Shown: in pieces, positions 24,716 to 33,439 of the stretch
Position numbering within the stretch: the first letter of the stretch is position 1
How the letters are laid out: each line of letters begins with the position of its first letter
Assembly: GCA_965219005.1 (NCBI GenBank)
Contig: CBDCMS010000003.1
Location: 2,666,001-2,730,000, forward strand
Direction: 5' to 3'
Length of the DNA: 64,000 bases
DNA from: CAUZIZ01 sp965219005
Lineage (GTDB): Bacteria > Acidobacteriota > UBA6911 > RPQK01 > JAJDTT01
Position numbers and translations under genes: made by a program
The notes under the pieces: generated by a model
Databases searched by the model: none
The model's input: the letters and a program-made list of their open reading frames with translations, nothing else
What the model was told of the DNA's origin: nothing

Positions 24716-26305
24716 CTATTGAGAGACGCGGCCCGGCAATCGCGCTTCGGCTGCTTCGATCAATTCCACCAAGCCCGTCCGACGGGTAGCGCTGACCACG
24801 ATACCGCCGATGCGGCGTTTCTGGGCAGCGAGCTCTTCCGGAGCCAGCAGGTCAGTCTTGTTGAGGACCTTGAGCACGGGGACCTCCTGCACGCCAAGCT
24901 CCTCGAGGAGCTTCTGGACCGCCTCGATCTTCGCGTCAAGGTCCGCATCGGCAGAATCGATCACGTGCAGCAGGAGGTCCACATCGGCCAACTCCTCCAG
25001 AGTGGCCCGGAAAGCGGCTACCAACTCCTGGGGAAGGTCGGCGATGAATCCCACCGTGTCGGTGATGATGACCTCTCCTTCACGAGGAAAACGGAGTCGG
25101 CGGCTGGTGGGGTCGAGGGTCATGAATAGCTTGTCCTGGGCATCGACTCTACTTTCGGTGAGAGCGTTCAAAAGCGTGCTTTTACCGGCGTTGGTATAGC
25201 CGACAATCGAAAGCACGGGGATCCCCTCCCGCTGACGTCTTCGACGTCGGACGTCACGCTGTTTGGAAAGCCTTTCCACGCGCTTCTCCAACAATCGGAT
25301 GCGATCGCGAATCCGCCTGCGTCCCACTTCCATCACCGTTTCTCCAGGTCCTCGTCCGCCAATTCCACCGGTTAGCCGGGAAAGCCCTTCGTCCTTCTCG
25401 GTCAACCTGGGCAGGGAATAGCGGAGCTGAGCCAGTTCGACCTGGAGCTTGCCATCTGCGCTGCGCGCCCTCTGAGCGAAGATGTCGAGGATTAGCTGTG
25501 TGCGATCGATAGCCTTGAGGCCGGTGGCGTCCTCGAAGGCGCGAGCCTGTGCTGGTTTCAGATTGATGTCAAAAATCGCGACACTGGCGTTTCGCCGCAT
25601 CGCTTCCAGTACCAGTTCCTCCAGCTTGCCCTTTCCCACAACGGTCTTGGGGTGAACTCTGAAACGGGGTTGGCGGATGGTTGCGGCTGCGACGACGCCG
25701 GCTGATTGCACCAGCTCGAGCGTCTCCTCAAAATGACTGTCTTCGGGCCGAATGCCGACCACGAGTGCCCGCTCGACCCCCTTGGGGCCTGTCGACCGTT
25801 CCGCCACCCGTGCGAACTCTTCCTCCAGCGCCTGAATCGTCGCGCTAAAATCGAGATCGAGGTCGTGGACTGTGCGCGATTCGACCCGAAGCAGCGGCTC
25901 CTCGGGTGGCTGCCCCTCATCGGATGTCGCCAGCGCCGCGGGATCCAGGTAGGCCGCTTCGCAACGGCCGGACAATCCGCCGCTCACTACCTCCACCATG
26001 GCTACCAGGTCCAGGCGAAGTAGGATGAGATCGTTGAGATCGTCGTGGCTAAGTGGCTCGCCCCTCAGATGGGTATGAACCAGCCGCAGCCCGCGGAATC
26101 TGCCGGTGCCGCCTCGTAGGCGGCCTATCTCCGGAAGCACCAACCCTGAGGCATCGCCGGCTATGACGTTTCTAACGGTGCCATCTCGTCCGATCAGCAC
26201 TCCTACCTGGCGCCCAAGCTCGGCCGAGATGCCGGTCAAATGTCGGGCTAGCTCCGGGGAAATCACCAGATGAGGATGAACGCGGCGGCGGTAGGTGCGT
26301 TCCAA
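24716..26305 (-). CDS. hflX: Ribosome-associated GTPase HflX (long form)
   Basis: HflX splits stalled or hibernating ribosomes. The protein has the HflX N-terminal domain (PRFRVHPKTVVGKGKLEEL, FDINLKPAQARAFED), a coiled-coil linker, the GLSRLTGGIGGRGPGET motif and a G domain with G1 GYTNAGKST, G3 DTVGF and G4 NKTD. An extra N-terminal domain (about 150 aa, LVISPELARHLTGISAELGRQ) is typical of the long forms in Deltaproteobacteria-like lineages. The only canonical start is the TTG at 26305 (529 aa), yet the same frame upstream encodes ISGNVQGIQASQRRA, which fits the family N-terminus, with no ATG/GTG/TTG before a stop. See findings. Confidence 0.93.
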   Translation of the reverse strand: MERTYRRRVHPHLVISPELARHLTGISAELGRQVGVLIGRDGTVRNVIAGDASGLVLPEIGRLRGGTGRFRGLRLVHTHLRGEPLSHDDLNDLILLRLDLVAMVEVVSGGLSGRCEAAYLDPAALATSDEGQPPEEPLLRVESRTVHDLDLDFSATIQALEEEFARVAERSTGPKGVERALVVGIRPEDSHFEETLELVQSAGVVAAATIRQPRFRVHPKTVVGKGKLEELVLEAMRRNASVAIFDINLKPAQARAFEDATGLKAIDRTQLILDIFAQRARSADGKLQVELAQLRYSLPRLTEKDEGLSRLTGGIGGRGPGETVMEVGRRRIRDRIRLLEKRVERLSKQRDVRRRRRQREGIPVLSIVGYTNAGKSTLLNALTESRVDAQDKLFMTLDPTSRRLRFPREGEVIITDTVGFIADLPQELVAAFRATLEELADVDLLLHVIDSADADLDAKIEAVQKLLEELGVQEVPVLKVLNKTDLLAPEELAAQKRRIGGIVVSATRRTGLVELIEAAEARLPGRVSQ

Positions 26306-26346
26306 GGCTCGGCGTTGAGATGCCTGAATCCCCTGGACATTGCCAC

Positions 26347-26709
26347 TTATAGGATGTCTGGAGATGGGTTTCCTCCGGTGTGCTTAGCAGGGAGGGAAAG
26401 GGCATACCGAGTACCGCGATCAACCCAATCCCGCAGACTCTGCTCTGATTCGAAGCCCTCGGAAGCGACATAGACGAGGCCCTTCAGCGGTCGCCCCGTG
26501 AAATCCATCTCCCTTGCACCTGGTTGTTCAAGCGCCTCCTGGTAGGCATCTGGGCCAACTCTCACCATCAACTCGTCCTGGACCACGCCACAGCACATGT
26601 GGCCGTTGAGAAGGAAGGTCAACCCCCCGAACATACGGCGCTCGGTAACGCCGGAGTAGCTCTTGAATGCTTGCCGCAAACGCTCTGCGACGGTTTCATC
26701 GTAGGCCAT
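26347..26709 (-). CDS. TfoX N-terminal domain protein
   Basis: A 120-aa protein matching the TfoX_N fold: MAYDETVAERLRQAF, TERRMFGGLTFLLNGHMCCGV, ELMVRVGP and MDFTGRPLKGLVYV. Stand-alone TfoX_N proteins are widespread; TfoX/Sxy regulates competence in gammaproteobacteria, but the C-terminal half of Sxy is missing here and a competence role should not be assumed. It precedes hflX on the same strand with its 3' end inside the probable hflX initiation region, so the two are likely co-transcribed. Confidence 0.88.
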   Translation of the reverse strand: MAYDETVAERLRQAFKSYSGVTERRMFGGLTFLLNGHMCCGVVQDELMVRVGPDAYQEALEQPGAREMDFTGRPLKGLVYVASEGFESEQSLRDWVDRGTRYALSLPAKHTGGNPSPDIL

Positions 26710-26813
26710 CGGTTACTGTCTTTGAAGCTCCGTCAGCTCATTCGGTGTACGAGGATTATAGCCCAATGATTGCCTTCTCGACGGCCATGAACCTCGCTGG
26801 ATCTCGCCGATCG

Positions 26814-27740
26814 TCATGGCCTCGCACCCCAATGGAGGAGAGCGGCCATTGGGATTTTCACTTTGCCCCCAATCGAATAGCTTTCGGCCGCTTTGAGAAT
26901 CGATGTCCGGATCTCATTGAAGGCATCAGGTGTCTGGGCCCCCAAGGTCGGCCCAGTGCGGGCCGTTCCCTCGCAGAATGCCCGAAAAAAGTCCTCGGAT
27001 GAGGGCAGATCCCAGGTCAGGGAGAGCGATCTCGTTCTGGGAGCCACGAACCCCGCCTCTATCAGAACCCGGTCAGCTTCTTTGGGGTCACTGAAGCGAA
27101 AAAAAGGAGGACCCGGAGGGAGGGGAACGTCGAGCGTTCCGAAAGACTCGATGGCCCCATACACCAATCCGAAGCCCAAAGATTGTTGTGGTGTCGCCCA
27201 GACGGTGAAGCCCAGCCGACCTCCGGGTCGCAGGACTCGACGAGCCTCGCGGACGACTGCTTCAGGGTCCTCAAAATGCAGCATACCGAAGTTTATCGCC
27301 ACGGCATCGAAACAAAGATCAGGGAAAGGTAGCTCCGAGGCATCGGCCTCGGCGAAATCTACCAGAGGGTGAAGTGTCCTGGCCTGCTCCAACATGAACC
27401 GGGAGAAGTCGACCCCGATCGCCTCGACGCCGCGACTGGACGCAGAACCCGCAACCGTCCCGGTGCCAGTGGCGAGGTCGAGTAAACGGCTTTGGGGAAC
27501 CGTCTTCAGCTCTCCCAGCAGAGCATCAACAGATTGGTGTGTCAGGGACCCCCAGCATTGGTGGTAGGCGTCAACAGCACCCTCCCAGCGGTCGTGCTCG
27601 AAATCACGAAACGAATTGGAGTGCCCTAGGACGCGTTGGCTGCCCAGGCCGCGAAGCCACCACTCAGGCTCCGAGTGTTCTCGAAGCCATGCTGGCGCAG
27701 AAACTGTACGGCCTGCATGCTGCGGCTGCCATGCTCGCAA
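26814..27740 (-). CDS. Class I SAM-dependent methyltransferase (start unresolved)
   Basis: Motif I LLDLATGTGTVAG, GVDFSRFML, AEADASELPFPDLCFDAV and LRPGGRLGFTVW identify a UbiE/ArsM-like class I methyltransferase. The natural domain start is around SFRDFEHDRWEGAVDAYHQ (about 27615), just after the stop of the bacilliredoxin-rhodanese gene. No ATG, GTG or TTG occurs in frame there: the only upstream one is an ATG at 27740, deep inside the rhodanese gene (115-bp overlap), which I give as the outer limit. Either a non-canonical start or an undetected indel is likely. Substrate unknown. Confidence 0.8.
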   Translation of the reverse strand: MRAWQPQHAGRTVSAPAWLREHSEPEWWLRGLGSQRVLGHSNSFRDFEHDRWEGAVDAYHQCWGSLTHQSVDALLGELKTVPQSRLLDLATGTGTVAGSASSRGVEAIGVDFSRFMLEQARTLHPLVDFAEADASELPFPDLCFDAVAINFGMLHFEDPEAVVREARRVLRPGGRLGFTVWATPQQSLGFGLVYGAIESFGTLDVPLPPGPPFFRFSDPKEADRVLIEAGFVAPRTRSLSLTWDLPSSEDFFRAFCEGTARTGPTLGAQTPDAFNEIRTSILKAAESYSIGGKVKIPMAALLHWGARP

Positions 27741-28381
27741 TAAACGACGATCTCTCGCTCACGCGGCCAGGACTTCACGATCTCCTGACCCAGGGCATTA
27801 TCTGCCAACTGAGATCCTTCGATTTTTCCCTTCTCGGCTTCCCAAGCCTCGCGAACATCCAACAACGCTAAGTCGGCGTTGACAGAGATCTTCTCGCGCA
27901 CTTCTTCAACCGAGACTTCCAGGTCGGCCAGCGGATCATGGACGCCAACCGATTCATCGATCGTCTCGCCGCAATACCGATCATAGACACTGGTGAAGAT
28001 CTTGGCCAGAGCCCCTGCTGTTTGGCCTTCGATCTGGTGCCGCTCAATCATGTGGACCAGTTTTCCATCCCGGAAGAGTCCTGCGCAGGGAGAGGACGGA
28101 GGATAGGGGAGAAAGAGCTCCCGTGCACGATTTACAGCCTCGGCATCGTTACCAGCGAAGGCCGTCACGAGATTGGCCGGCCGGATTTCGTTTTTCAGCG
28201 ATTCGACCACCGCAGGTCGGGCGATGCCGGCGGCACAGCCACAGACAGAATTGACAAAGATCAGAGTGCTCTTGTTGGTGTCGGCCAGAGCACCGTCCAC
28301 ATCGTCAGCAGTCCGAACTTCCTCAAAGCCAGCCTGGGTCATCTCATCGCGCATTGGCTGGATGAAGGCAGGATCATACAT
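27626..28381 (-). CDS. Bacilliredoxin (BrxA/BrxB, DUF1094) fused to rhodanese domain
   Basis: Residues 1-140 are a BrxA/BrxB bacilliredoxin (YphP/YqiW) with the diagnostic CGC active site C47-G-C49 (VNSVCGCAAGIARP), PSSPCAGLFRDGKLVHMIERH. Residues 155-251 are a rhodanese domain: ALLDVREAWEAEKG and active-site loop C215-EHGSR. The start at 28381 has an excellent GAGGAGG eight bases upstream; an in-frame ATG 11 codons earlier is less likely. Bacilliredoxins reduce bacillithiol mixed disulfides; rhodaneses carry persulfide sulfur. The fusion suggests sulfane-sulfur or persulfide removal from a thiol pool. Such fusions are known to exist but function is unproven. Confidence 0.92.
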   Translation of the reverse strand: MYDPAFIQPMRDEMTQAGFEEVRTADDVDGALADTNKSTLIFVNSVCGCAAGIARPAVVESLKNEIRPANLVTAFAGNDAEAVNRARELFLPYPPSSPCAGLFRDGKLVHMIERHQIEGQTAGALAKIFTSVYDRYCGETIDESVGVHDPLADLEVSVEEVREKISVNADLALLDVREAWEAEKGKIEGSQLADNALGQEIVKSWPREREIVVYCEHGSRSMQAVQFLRQHGFENTRSLSGGFAAWAANAS

Positions 28382-28581
28382 AAGCGTTTCCTCCTCGAAT
28401 AACGTTCTCAGCAATCCTCAACAGCTGGCCAGGTCGACCGGGCCGAACATGAGAATCGTCTACCGGGATTGTACCTGGATCGTTCCCCGAGTGCCACTCG
28501 AATTACGTTCTCGCCCCGGTTTTGGGGTCGGCTATCAGACGATGTTGGCCGCCTTCTCTGGTGGCCTGTGTCGGAAAGGTC

Positions 28582-28803
28582 TCAGTCGAGGCGTTGTACC
28601 CGGGGATGTCGCTCCGAGGCCCACTCGTGACACAGATCCGCAACAAATTGCTCAAGCTGGCACTCCGCGACCGACTCGGGAACGAAAATGTCGTTTGCCA
28701 GCCGTCTCTTGCCCTCGTTGCCCAAATAGAACACGGACCAGCTATCTTCCGACCTGACGACTAGAACCTTACGCCCGAACACGTCCAGCAGGATCGGCTT
28801 CAT
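28582..28803 (-). CDS. Small conserved protein (DUF7661-like)
   Basis: A 73-aa protein with the pattern VFGRKVLVVRSEDSWSVFYLGNEGKRR, then LANDIFVPESVAE and a C-terminal helix ending HEWASERHPRVQRLD. I recognise this as a family of small alpha-beta proteins of unknown function (DUF7661, from memory). Ribosome-binding site is weak. The 200 bp between it and the bacilliredoxin gene contains no other feature I can support. Confidence 0.62.
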   Translation of the reverse strand: MKPILLDVFGRKVLVVRSEDSWSVFYLGNEGKRRLANDIFVPESVAECQLEQFVADLCHEWASERHPRVQRLD

Positions 28804-28853
28804 CTAGAATCCGCAGTTCTTCGTCGTTATCGATGCACAGACCGAATGCTGTA

Positions 28854-30140
28854 TTAGCCAGCCTCAATGGTACGCTTCACCGGATCGAAGACCATACGCT
28901 TGCCGCTCCAGTAGGCGTCAGTGGCCATGATACAGGCGATAGAGTGACCGAAACCGGCCTCGACCGGACAGAACAGCCGCTTGGGATCGCGGCTACGAAC
29001 CGCCTCTAGCCAGTTGGCCATATTCCCGTTTCCCTCGGGAACGCTGCCAAAGGTGATCGGTTCCTCCAGCTTGCCTTCGGATTTTACTCCCTTACCAGTG
29101 AAGCCCCAATCCGCATCCGGGTTCGCGAAAGACTCACCCTCGAAGCTTCCCAGGGTTCCATGGACACGAGTCGCTGCACCATGACCATTGATCCAATTGG
29201 TGGAGTAGACCGTAAGGAATTTTCGGTCTCCTTTTTCGTACTCCAATGCGACTTCAAGAGTATCGGGATTCTCTCGGTAGTCTTTCCAATGGTAGATCCC
29301 TCCGTGAGCGACGACACTCACAGGATAGGAGACACCCGTCAGCATATGCGCCAGGTCTATGCCATGGCTCATCCACTGGTCGATAGTGCCACTGGAGAAG
29401 TCCTTGAACAGTCTGAAGGAGCGAAAAATCCGAGGATCGAAGGGACGGTGCGGTTTCCCCATCAACCAGGTGGTCCAGTCGATGTCATGTTCCTTGACCC
29501 TGGCCAGGTCCTTTGCCTTCCTGGCCCAGCGATAGGGACTGTAGACACTCCAATGCAGGTCGACTTTGGCAATATCACCTATGACTCCGTCGGCGATCAT
29601 CTTGCTCGCTCGCTGGTATCGGGGAAAGGACCGTCTCTGAGTGCCGATCTGGACGATGTTGCCGGCCTTCTTTACGGCATCCAGCGCGGCGTTGGCTTCG
29701 GAAAGCACATTGGCCATGGGCTTCTCGCAATAGGCGTCCTTGCCTGCATCGGCAGCCAATTTCAGGATCTGGGCGTGGGCGTGGTCGGGGGTGGCAATGA
29801 TCAAAGCATCCACGTTCTTATCAGCCAAAATCTCTTCGTGATGACGGTAGACCTTGGGTGAGTCTCCCTGCTTCTCTCTTGTCAACGCCAAGGCCTTGTC
29901 ACGGCGGTAGCTCCAAAGGTCGCAAACGGCTGTGAGGCGAGCGTTGAAACCTTTTTGGGTCTCAAAGAACAGCTTCAGCAGACCGGTCCCGCGACCACCC
30001 GGACCTACGATCCCCACATTGATTCGATCGTTGACATCTCGACCGCTAACCAAGCCGGGAAAGCCAGTCAGGGCGAGACCTGCTCCAGCTCCGGCCGACC
30101 GAGACAAAAAGGAACGACGATGCATGGAAGCTTTGCTCAT
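28854..30140 (-). CDS. Tat-exported Gfo/Idh/MocA-family oxidoreductase
   Basis: Starting at the ATG with AGGAGA upstream, the 428-aa protein opens MSKASMHRRSFLSRSAGAGAG, a twin-arginine signal. The Rossmann domain follows (INVGIVGPGGRGTGLL) with IIATPDHAHAQI and the catalytic EKP motif YCEKPMA. Family members with Tat signals act on sugars or glycosides in the periplasm with tightly bound NAD(P); in Acidobacteriota and Planctomycetota they are numerous. Upstream in-frame ATG (30215) would bury the signal and is rejected. No partner gene is adjacent. Confidence 0.92.
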   Translation of the reverse strand: MSKASMHRRSFLSRSAGAGAGLALTGFPGLVSGRDVNDRINVGIVGPGGRGTGLLKLFFETQKGFNARLTAVCDLWSYRRDKALALTREKQGDSPKVYRHHEEILADKNVDALIIATPDHAHAQILKLAADAGKDAYCEKPMANVLSEANAALDAVKKAGNIVQIGTQRRSFPRYQRASKMIADGVIGDIAKVDLHWSVYSPYRWARKAKDLARVKEHDIDWTTWLMGKPHRPFDPRIFRSFRLFKDFSSGTIDQWMSHGIDLAHMLTGVSYPVSVVAHGGIYHWKDYRENPDTLEVALEYEKGDRKFLTVYSTNWINGHGAATRVHGTLGSFEGESFANPDADWGFTGKGVKSEGKLEEPITFGSVPEGNGNMANWLEAVRSRDPKRLFCPVEAGFGHSIACIMATDAYWSGKRMVFDPVKRTIEAG

Positions 30141-30290
30141 GATATCTCCTGTGTGGATGAACCCGTTTATTGGCGAGATCGAAGAACAGTACAAAGGACT
30201 GTTCCTCGTGATCAAACCTGGTGAGCATGTTATCGGAGGCCGGTGGTCATGATCAAGAGCGGAAAAGCGGGGATTCTGCTTGAGGAAACC

Positions 30291-33230
30291 CTAGCGCGAT
30301 TGCCAGAAGGTGAAGCGGGATCTCTTTAGGGTACCGATGAATCCAACGTCCGAAGAGGTGAAAGCCTTCCCTGCCTTTTCATCCATGTCCAGGAAAAGGA
30401 GAAGCTTGAAAGCCGAGTCGCTTTGTTCGTGACCTCCAGCATAGGCCTCTACAAACGTGTTAACAGGAAGTGTTTGGCGACCCATGATCCGAGTCAGTGG
30501 GAGAGTCAGCATGCCATCGTAGGCTCTGTAGACCAGTTCGGAGCAAACCAGACGATCGTTGGAAAAGAAGTCGAACTCGAAGTCATAGGGCTTTTCGTGG
30601 TGAGAAAAGGCACGGGCAATCGCTTCTCGACGTTGGCTGTTGGTGAGTTGGGGGCGGAGGACGGCCACCGCGTCCGCTTCCCCGACTGAGTGCTCTAGAC
30701 TGGTGAAGACGACTCCCTCACTGATGGCCTCGATAACGGCATATGGATGTCCGGCCTCGTCCTGACCGAGGAACTCGTTCCGGTGGGGTGTCACCCTGGG
30801 ATCGTCGGCAACGCCGAGGGCTTCGAGCTCTTGCTGACTTCCCAGGTAGAGGGCCGCGTGGGGCCAGAATCCGGGCAGGAACGCATTGGAGAGGAACCAG
30901 TTCCGCCTTTCCAGCAGGATATCGCCGGGCTGAAGTATCTCTCTGAGTTCCCGAACCTGCTGGGGACTGATCAATCCCCGATGGCGCGGACGATCTATGA
31001 GCCGGAAGTCGCCAAGCCAGGTGGAGACAAGTGTTTGGGCGTGATAGACCGGGTCTCCCGCATGCCGACGCATTTCCCGGAAAGCAAGTGCTAACTTTCG
31101 ACTTCCGATCCGCATCGCGGTCCGATCGATCGCCGGCCGAGCACGCACCGCAGCCTCAACCAGAGATTCCCAAGGAGGGCCTCTACCCCAGGCGTTCGAT
31201 TTCGCCAGCTCGTCGTATCTTTTCGTGGCGGCTTCAAGACCAGAAACGACATCGGCGTTGGAGAGGCTGGCGAGGAGCCGATCGTAGGTGCCGCCTGACA
31301 TCTCCCAGGCCAGATCGCCCTCGTTCAATTTCCGCTGGGCCTGCCGGTCGTCCTCGAAGGTATCCACCAATGCGGCTGCCTTCGCTAGCAGGGTCGCAGC
31401 ACTCGCATAGGCGAGCAGAAATGCCCGCGCCTCCATCTCACCATCCTCTGGAGTGTCGTGCGCCGCGCGATAGGCCCAGATTGTCCGCAGCAGGGCTGTC
31501 CTCAGGTTCAGGTAGGTCAAGAGAAGCTGTTGGATTGCATCCTGATCCTTCTGACTGTAGTAGCTGGATTCGCCTCTCACGAAGGCGGCACGCAGCTCCT
31601 GCATACTGTCTTCCAGCCGTTCCAGCTCGGCGATCGCGGACACTGCGCCACGCGTATCTCGGTGGAGTCTCGCCCCAACCAAAGCAGGATCCTCTTGCCG
31701 CCAACGAGACCAGAGCGAGGGACCTTCAGGAAGATCTGCTACATCGCGGTCCCGTAGCTTCACTACAAAGACGAGCAATGGAATCAAGGTTATCAGGAGA
31801 GCCCCCCCGACCAAGGTACTTCGATTCAATCTGCGCTTGGCGCTCATCGGAACCCATCCCAGAACCTCAACACGATAGCGATCACGCATATCATCCATGA
31901 GCCGCAGCAGTTTCCTCTGAGCCCCAAGGACCCGTGCCACGGCGTCCAGCTTCATCCAGGAGGCGGCGCGGCCACCGACGTGGGCGGCCAGCTTCCGCAA
32001 GCGGCGATCATAGAATCGGGCAAACAGTCCCACTGGCACGAGCAGAATGGTGAAGGCGATGGTCGCCTCATCCGAATAGTGACTCCAGACCCACCAGACT
32101 TCGAGGCCATAGGAGACTGGGAACAAGATGGCTCCGATCAGGATTTGGGCTATGGAAAGAGAAGGTGGATGTTTCTGTTTCGCGACAATCTGACGGGCGA
32201 TCACGTCTGTCAGGTGATAGGGAACCGCGCTCGTGATCAGGCCGAACAGGGCAGGAAGTGCACCTAGCAGGGCTTCTGCAGTCGCCTGGAGTGGGCCCAG
32301 GGGGCCGGGCAAGAGATAGGAAGGCTCTTCCAAGATCCTCTCGTGAAGACCGGCCTTCTTTTTCAGCCTCTCGTACCCTTGCAGTTGACGTTCCACTTCA
32401 GAAACCGCTGCCGGATCCGCTTCGACATAGTGGTTGAAGCAGGCTGCCATCCGGTAAAGCAGCTCTCCTCGCAGCCCCTTTCTGTCAACTCCAGAGAGGC
32501 CGGTCTTGCGGGCTCGCCCCAGGTACACCTCTACGAGCCGCTCAACGAAGGGCACGCGTTCGGTCGATTCCACATGGAAGGCAAGCGATTTCAGGGCTGT
32601 CTGGATCTGAGCTGTAAGCTCTCGAACCGCTTCTCGTGGGTTGGTAGAGTAGAGAGCTGACAGGTCGGCGAGTTTGAGCGGCTCTCCGAAACGGATGAAA
32701 GCGTCAGCCCGAAATCTCCGGCGTGGCTCGAACTGCAATCCAACTGGCACCACGCTGAGGTTCAGCTTGAAGCCGGCCGCTGATTCCGCCCGCAATGCGA
32801 TTCGTGCGGCGCCGGTCTTCACCGACGCCAGCTGGGGATCATCCTGGCTTAGCCCCTCCGGGAAAATTGCTGTGACACACCCCTCGAGAAGCAGCTCAAG
32901 ATAGCGGTCGAATGCTTCCAGATTGCGTCGCTGGCCACGGGGATCGTCCTGAGGGCGAACCACAGGAATCGCCCCGAAAGCCTCAAGAATCGGACGCATC
33001 GGACTCGCAAAAAGCTTGTGGTTGGCTCCGAAGTGGACCGGTTGGGACAGAAGATCGACGAGCATTGCCGGATCGACCAATGAGTTCGGGTGATTGGCAA
33101 CCAACAGTACCGGACCCTGCTTTGGAACCAGTTCCCGCCCCAGTACCTGAATCGATCGATAGTAGACTCGAAGGGCAATTCGAAGGAATACCTTGATAAC
33201 TAGACGGATCCCGTTGGGGAAAGGGGACAT
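30291..33230 (-). CDS. PlsC-type acyltransferase fused to YiiX/YebB-like (NlpC/P60-superfamily) cysteine hydrolase
   Basis: A 979-aa multidomain membrane protein. Residues 1-230 are an LPLAT acyltransferase with NHPNSLVD (H47...D53) and FPEG (123-126). Two membrane regions (about 325-400, including IAQILIGAILFPVSYGLEVW, and LVGGALLITLIPLLVFVV near 480) follow, then a long helical domain (about 500-730). The last 220 residues resemble YiiX-type permuted papain-like hydrolases: LQPGDILLERRNW, GFWPHAALYLG (His) and NDRLVCSELVYRAYDG (Cys). All key residues of both ends are present. An IS1380 element is inserted 10 bp upstream of the ATG. Probable role in lipid/envelope remodelling; inference only. 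Confidence 0.88.
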   Translation of the reverse strand: MSPFPNGIRLVIKVFLRIALRVYYRSIQVLGRELVPKQGPVLLVANHPNSLVDPAMLVDLLSQPVHFGANHKLFASPMRPILEAFGAIPVVRPQDDPRGQRRNLEAFDRYLELLLEGCVTAIFPEGLSQDDPQLASVKTGAARIALRAESAAGFKLNLSVVPVGLQFEPRRRFRADAFIRFGEPLKLADLSALYSTNPREAVRELTAQIQTALKSLAFHVESTERVPFVERLVEVYLGRARKTGLSGVDRKGLRGELLYRMAACFNHYVEADPAAVSEVERQLQGYERLKKKAGLHERILEEPSYLLPGPLGPLQATAEALLGALPALFGLITSAVPYHLTDVIARQIVAKQKHPPSLSIAQILIGAILFPVSYGLEVWWVWSHYSDEATIAFTILLVPVGLFARFYDRRLRKLAAHVGGRAASWMKLDAVARVLGAQRKLLRLMDDMRDRYRVEVLGWVPMSAKRRLNRSTLVGGALLITLIPLLVFVVKLRDRDVADLPEGPSLWSRWRQEDPALVGARLHRDTRGAVSAIAELERLEDSMQELRAAFVRGESSYYSQKDQDAIQQLLLTYLNLRTALLRTIWAYRAAHDTPEDGEMEARAFLLAYASAATLLAKAAALVDTFEDDRQAQRKLNEGDLAWEMSGGTYDRLLASLSNADVVSGLEAATKRYDELAKSNAWGRGPPWESLVEAAVRARPAIDRTAMRIGSRKLALAFREMRRHAGDPVYHAQTLVSTWLGDFRLIDRPRHRGLISPQQVRELREILQPGDILLERRNWFLSNAFLPGFWPHAALYLGSQQELEALGVADDPRVTPHRNEFLGQDEAGHPYAVIEAISEGVVFTSLEHSVGEADAVAVLRPQLTNSQRREAIARAFSHHEKPYDFEFDFFSNDRLVCSELVYRAYDGMLTLPLTRIMGRQTLPVNTFVEAYAGGHEQSDSAFKLLLFLDMDEKAGKAFTSSDVGFIGTLKRSRFTFWQSR

Positions 33231-33439
33231 ATTTGTATCACCTAAATTGAGCGATTCTACTCATTTTAGCAAGATGGAGGTCGCCCAGATGCGAGTTCCG
33301 ACGGGAGGGAGTACTGGGTGAGCTCAGAAGGGTGGAGGGTGGCGATTTTCCCTCCCGAAAAGAGGAGAAACCCTGAGCCGAGGCGATATTGGACACACGG
33401 GGGCCGCGAGGCTGCAAGGAGGCTTTGGTTTTTTGCGAT

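Noticed and set aside
24287..25129. 280-codon frame spanning the end of copy A and hflX antisense
   Set aside because: Crosses the edge of the duplication and runs antisense to hflX; pure shadow.
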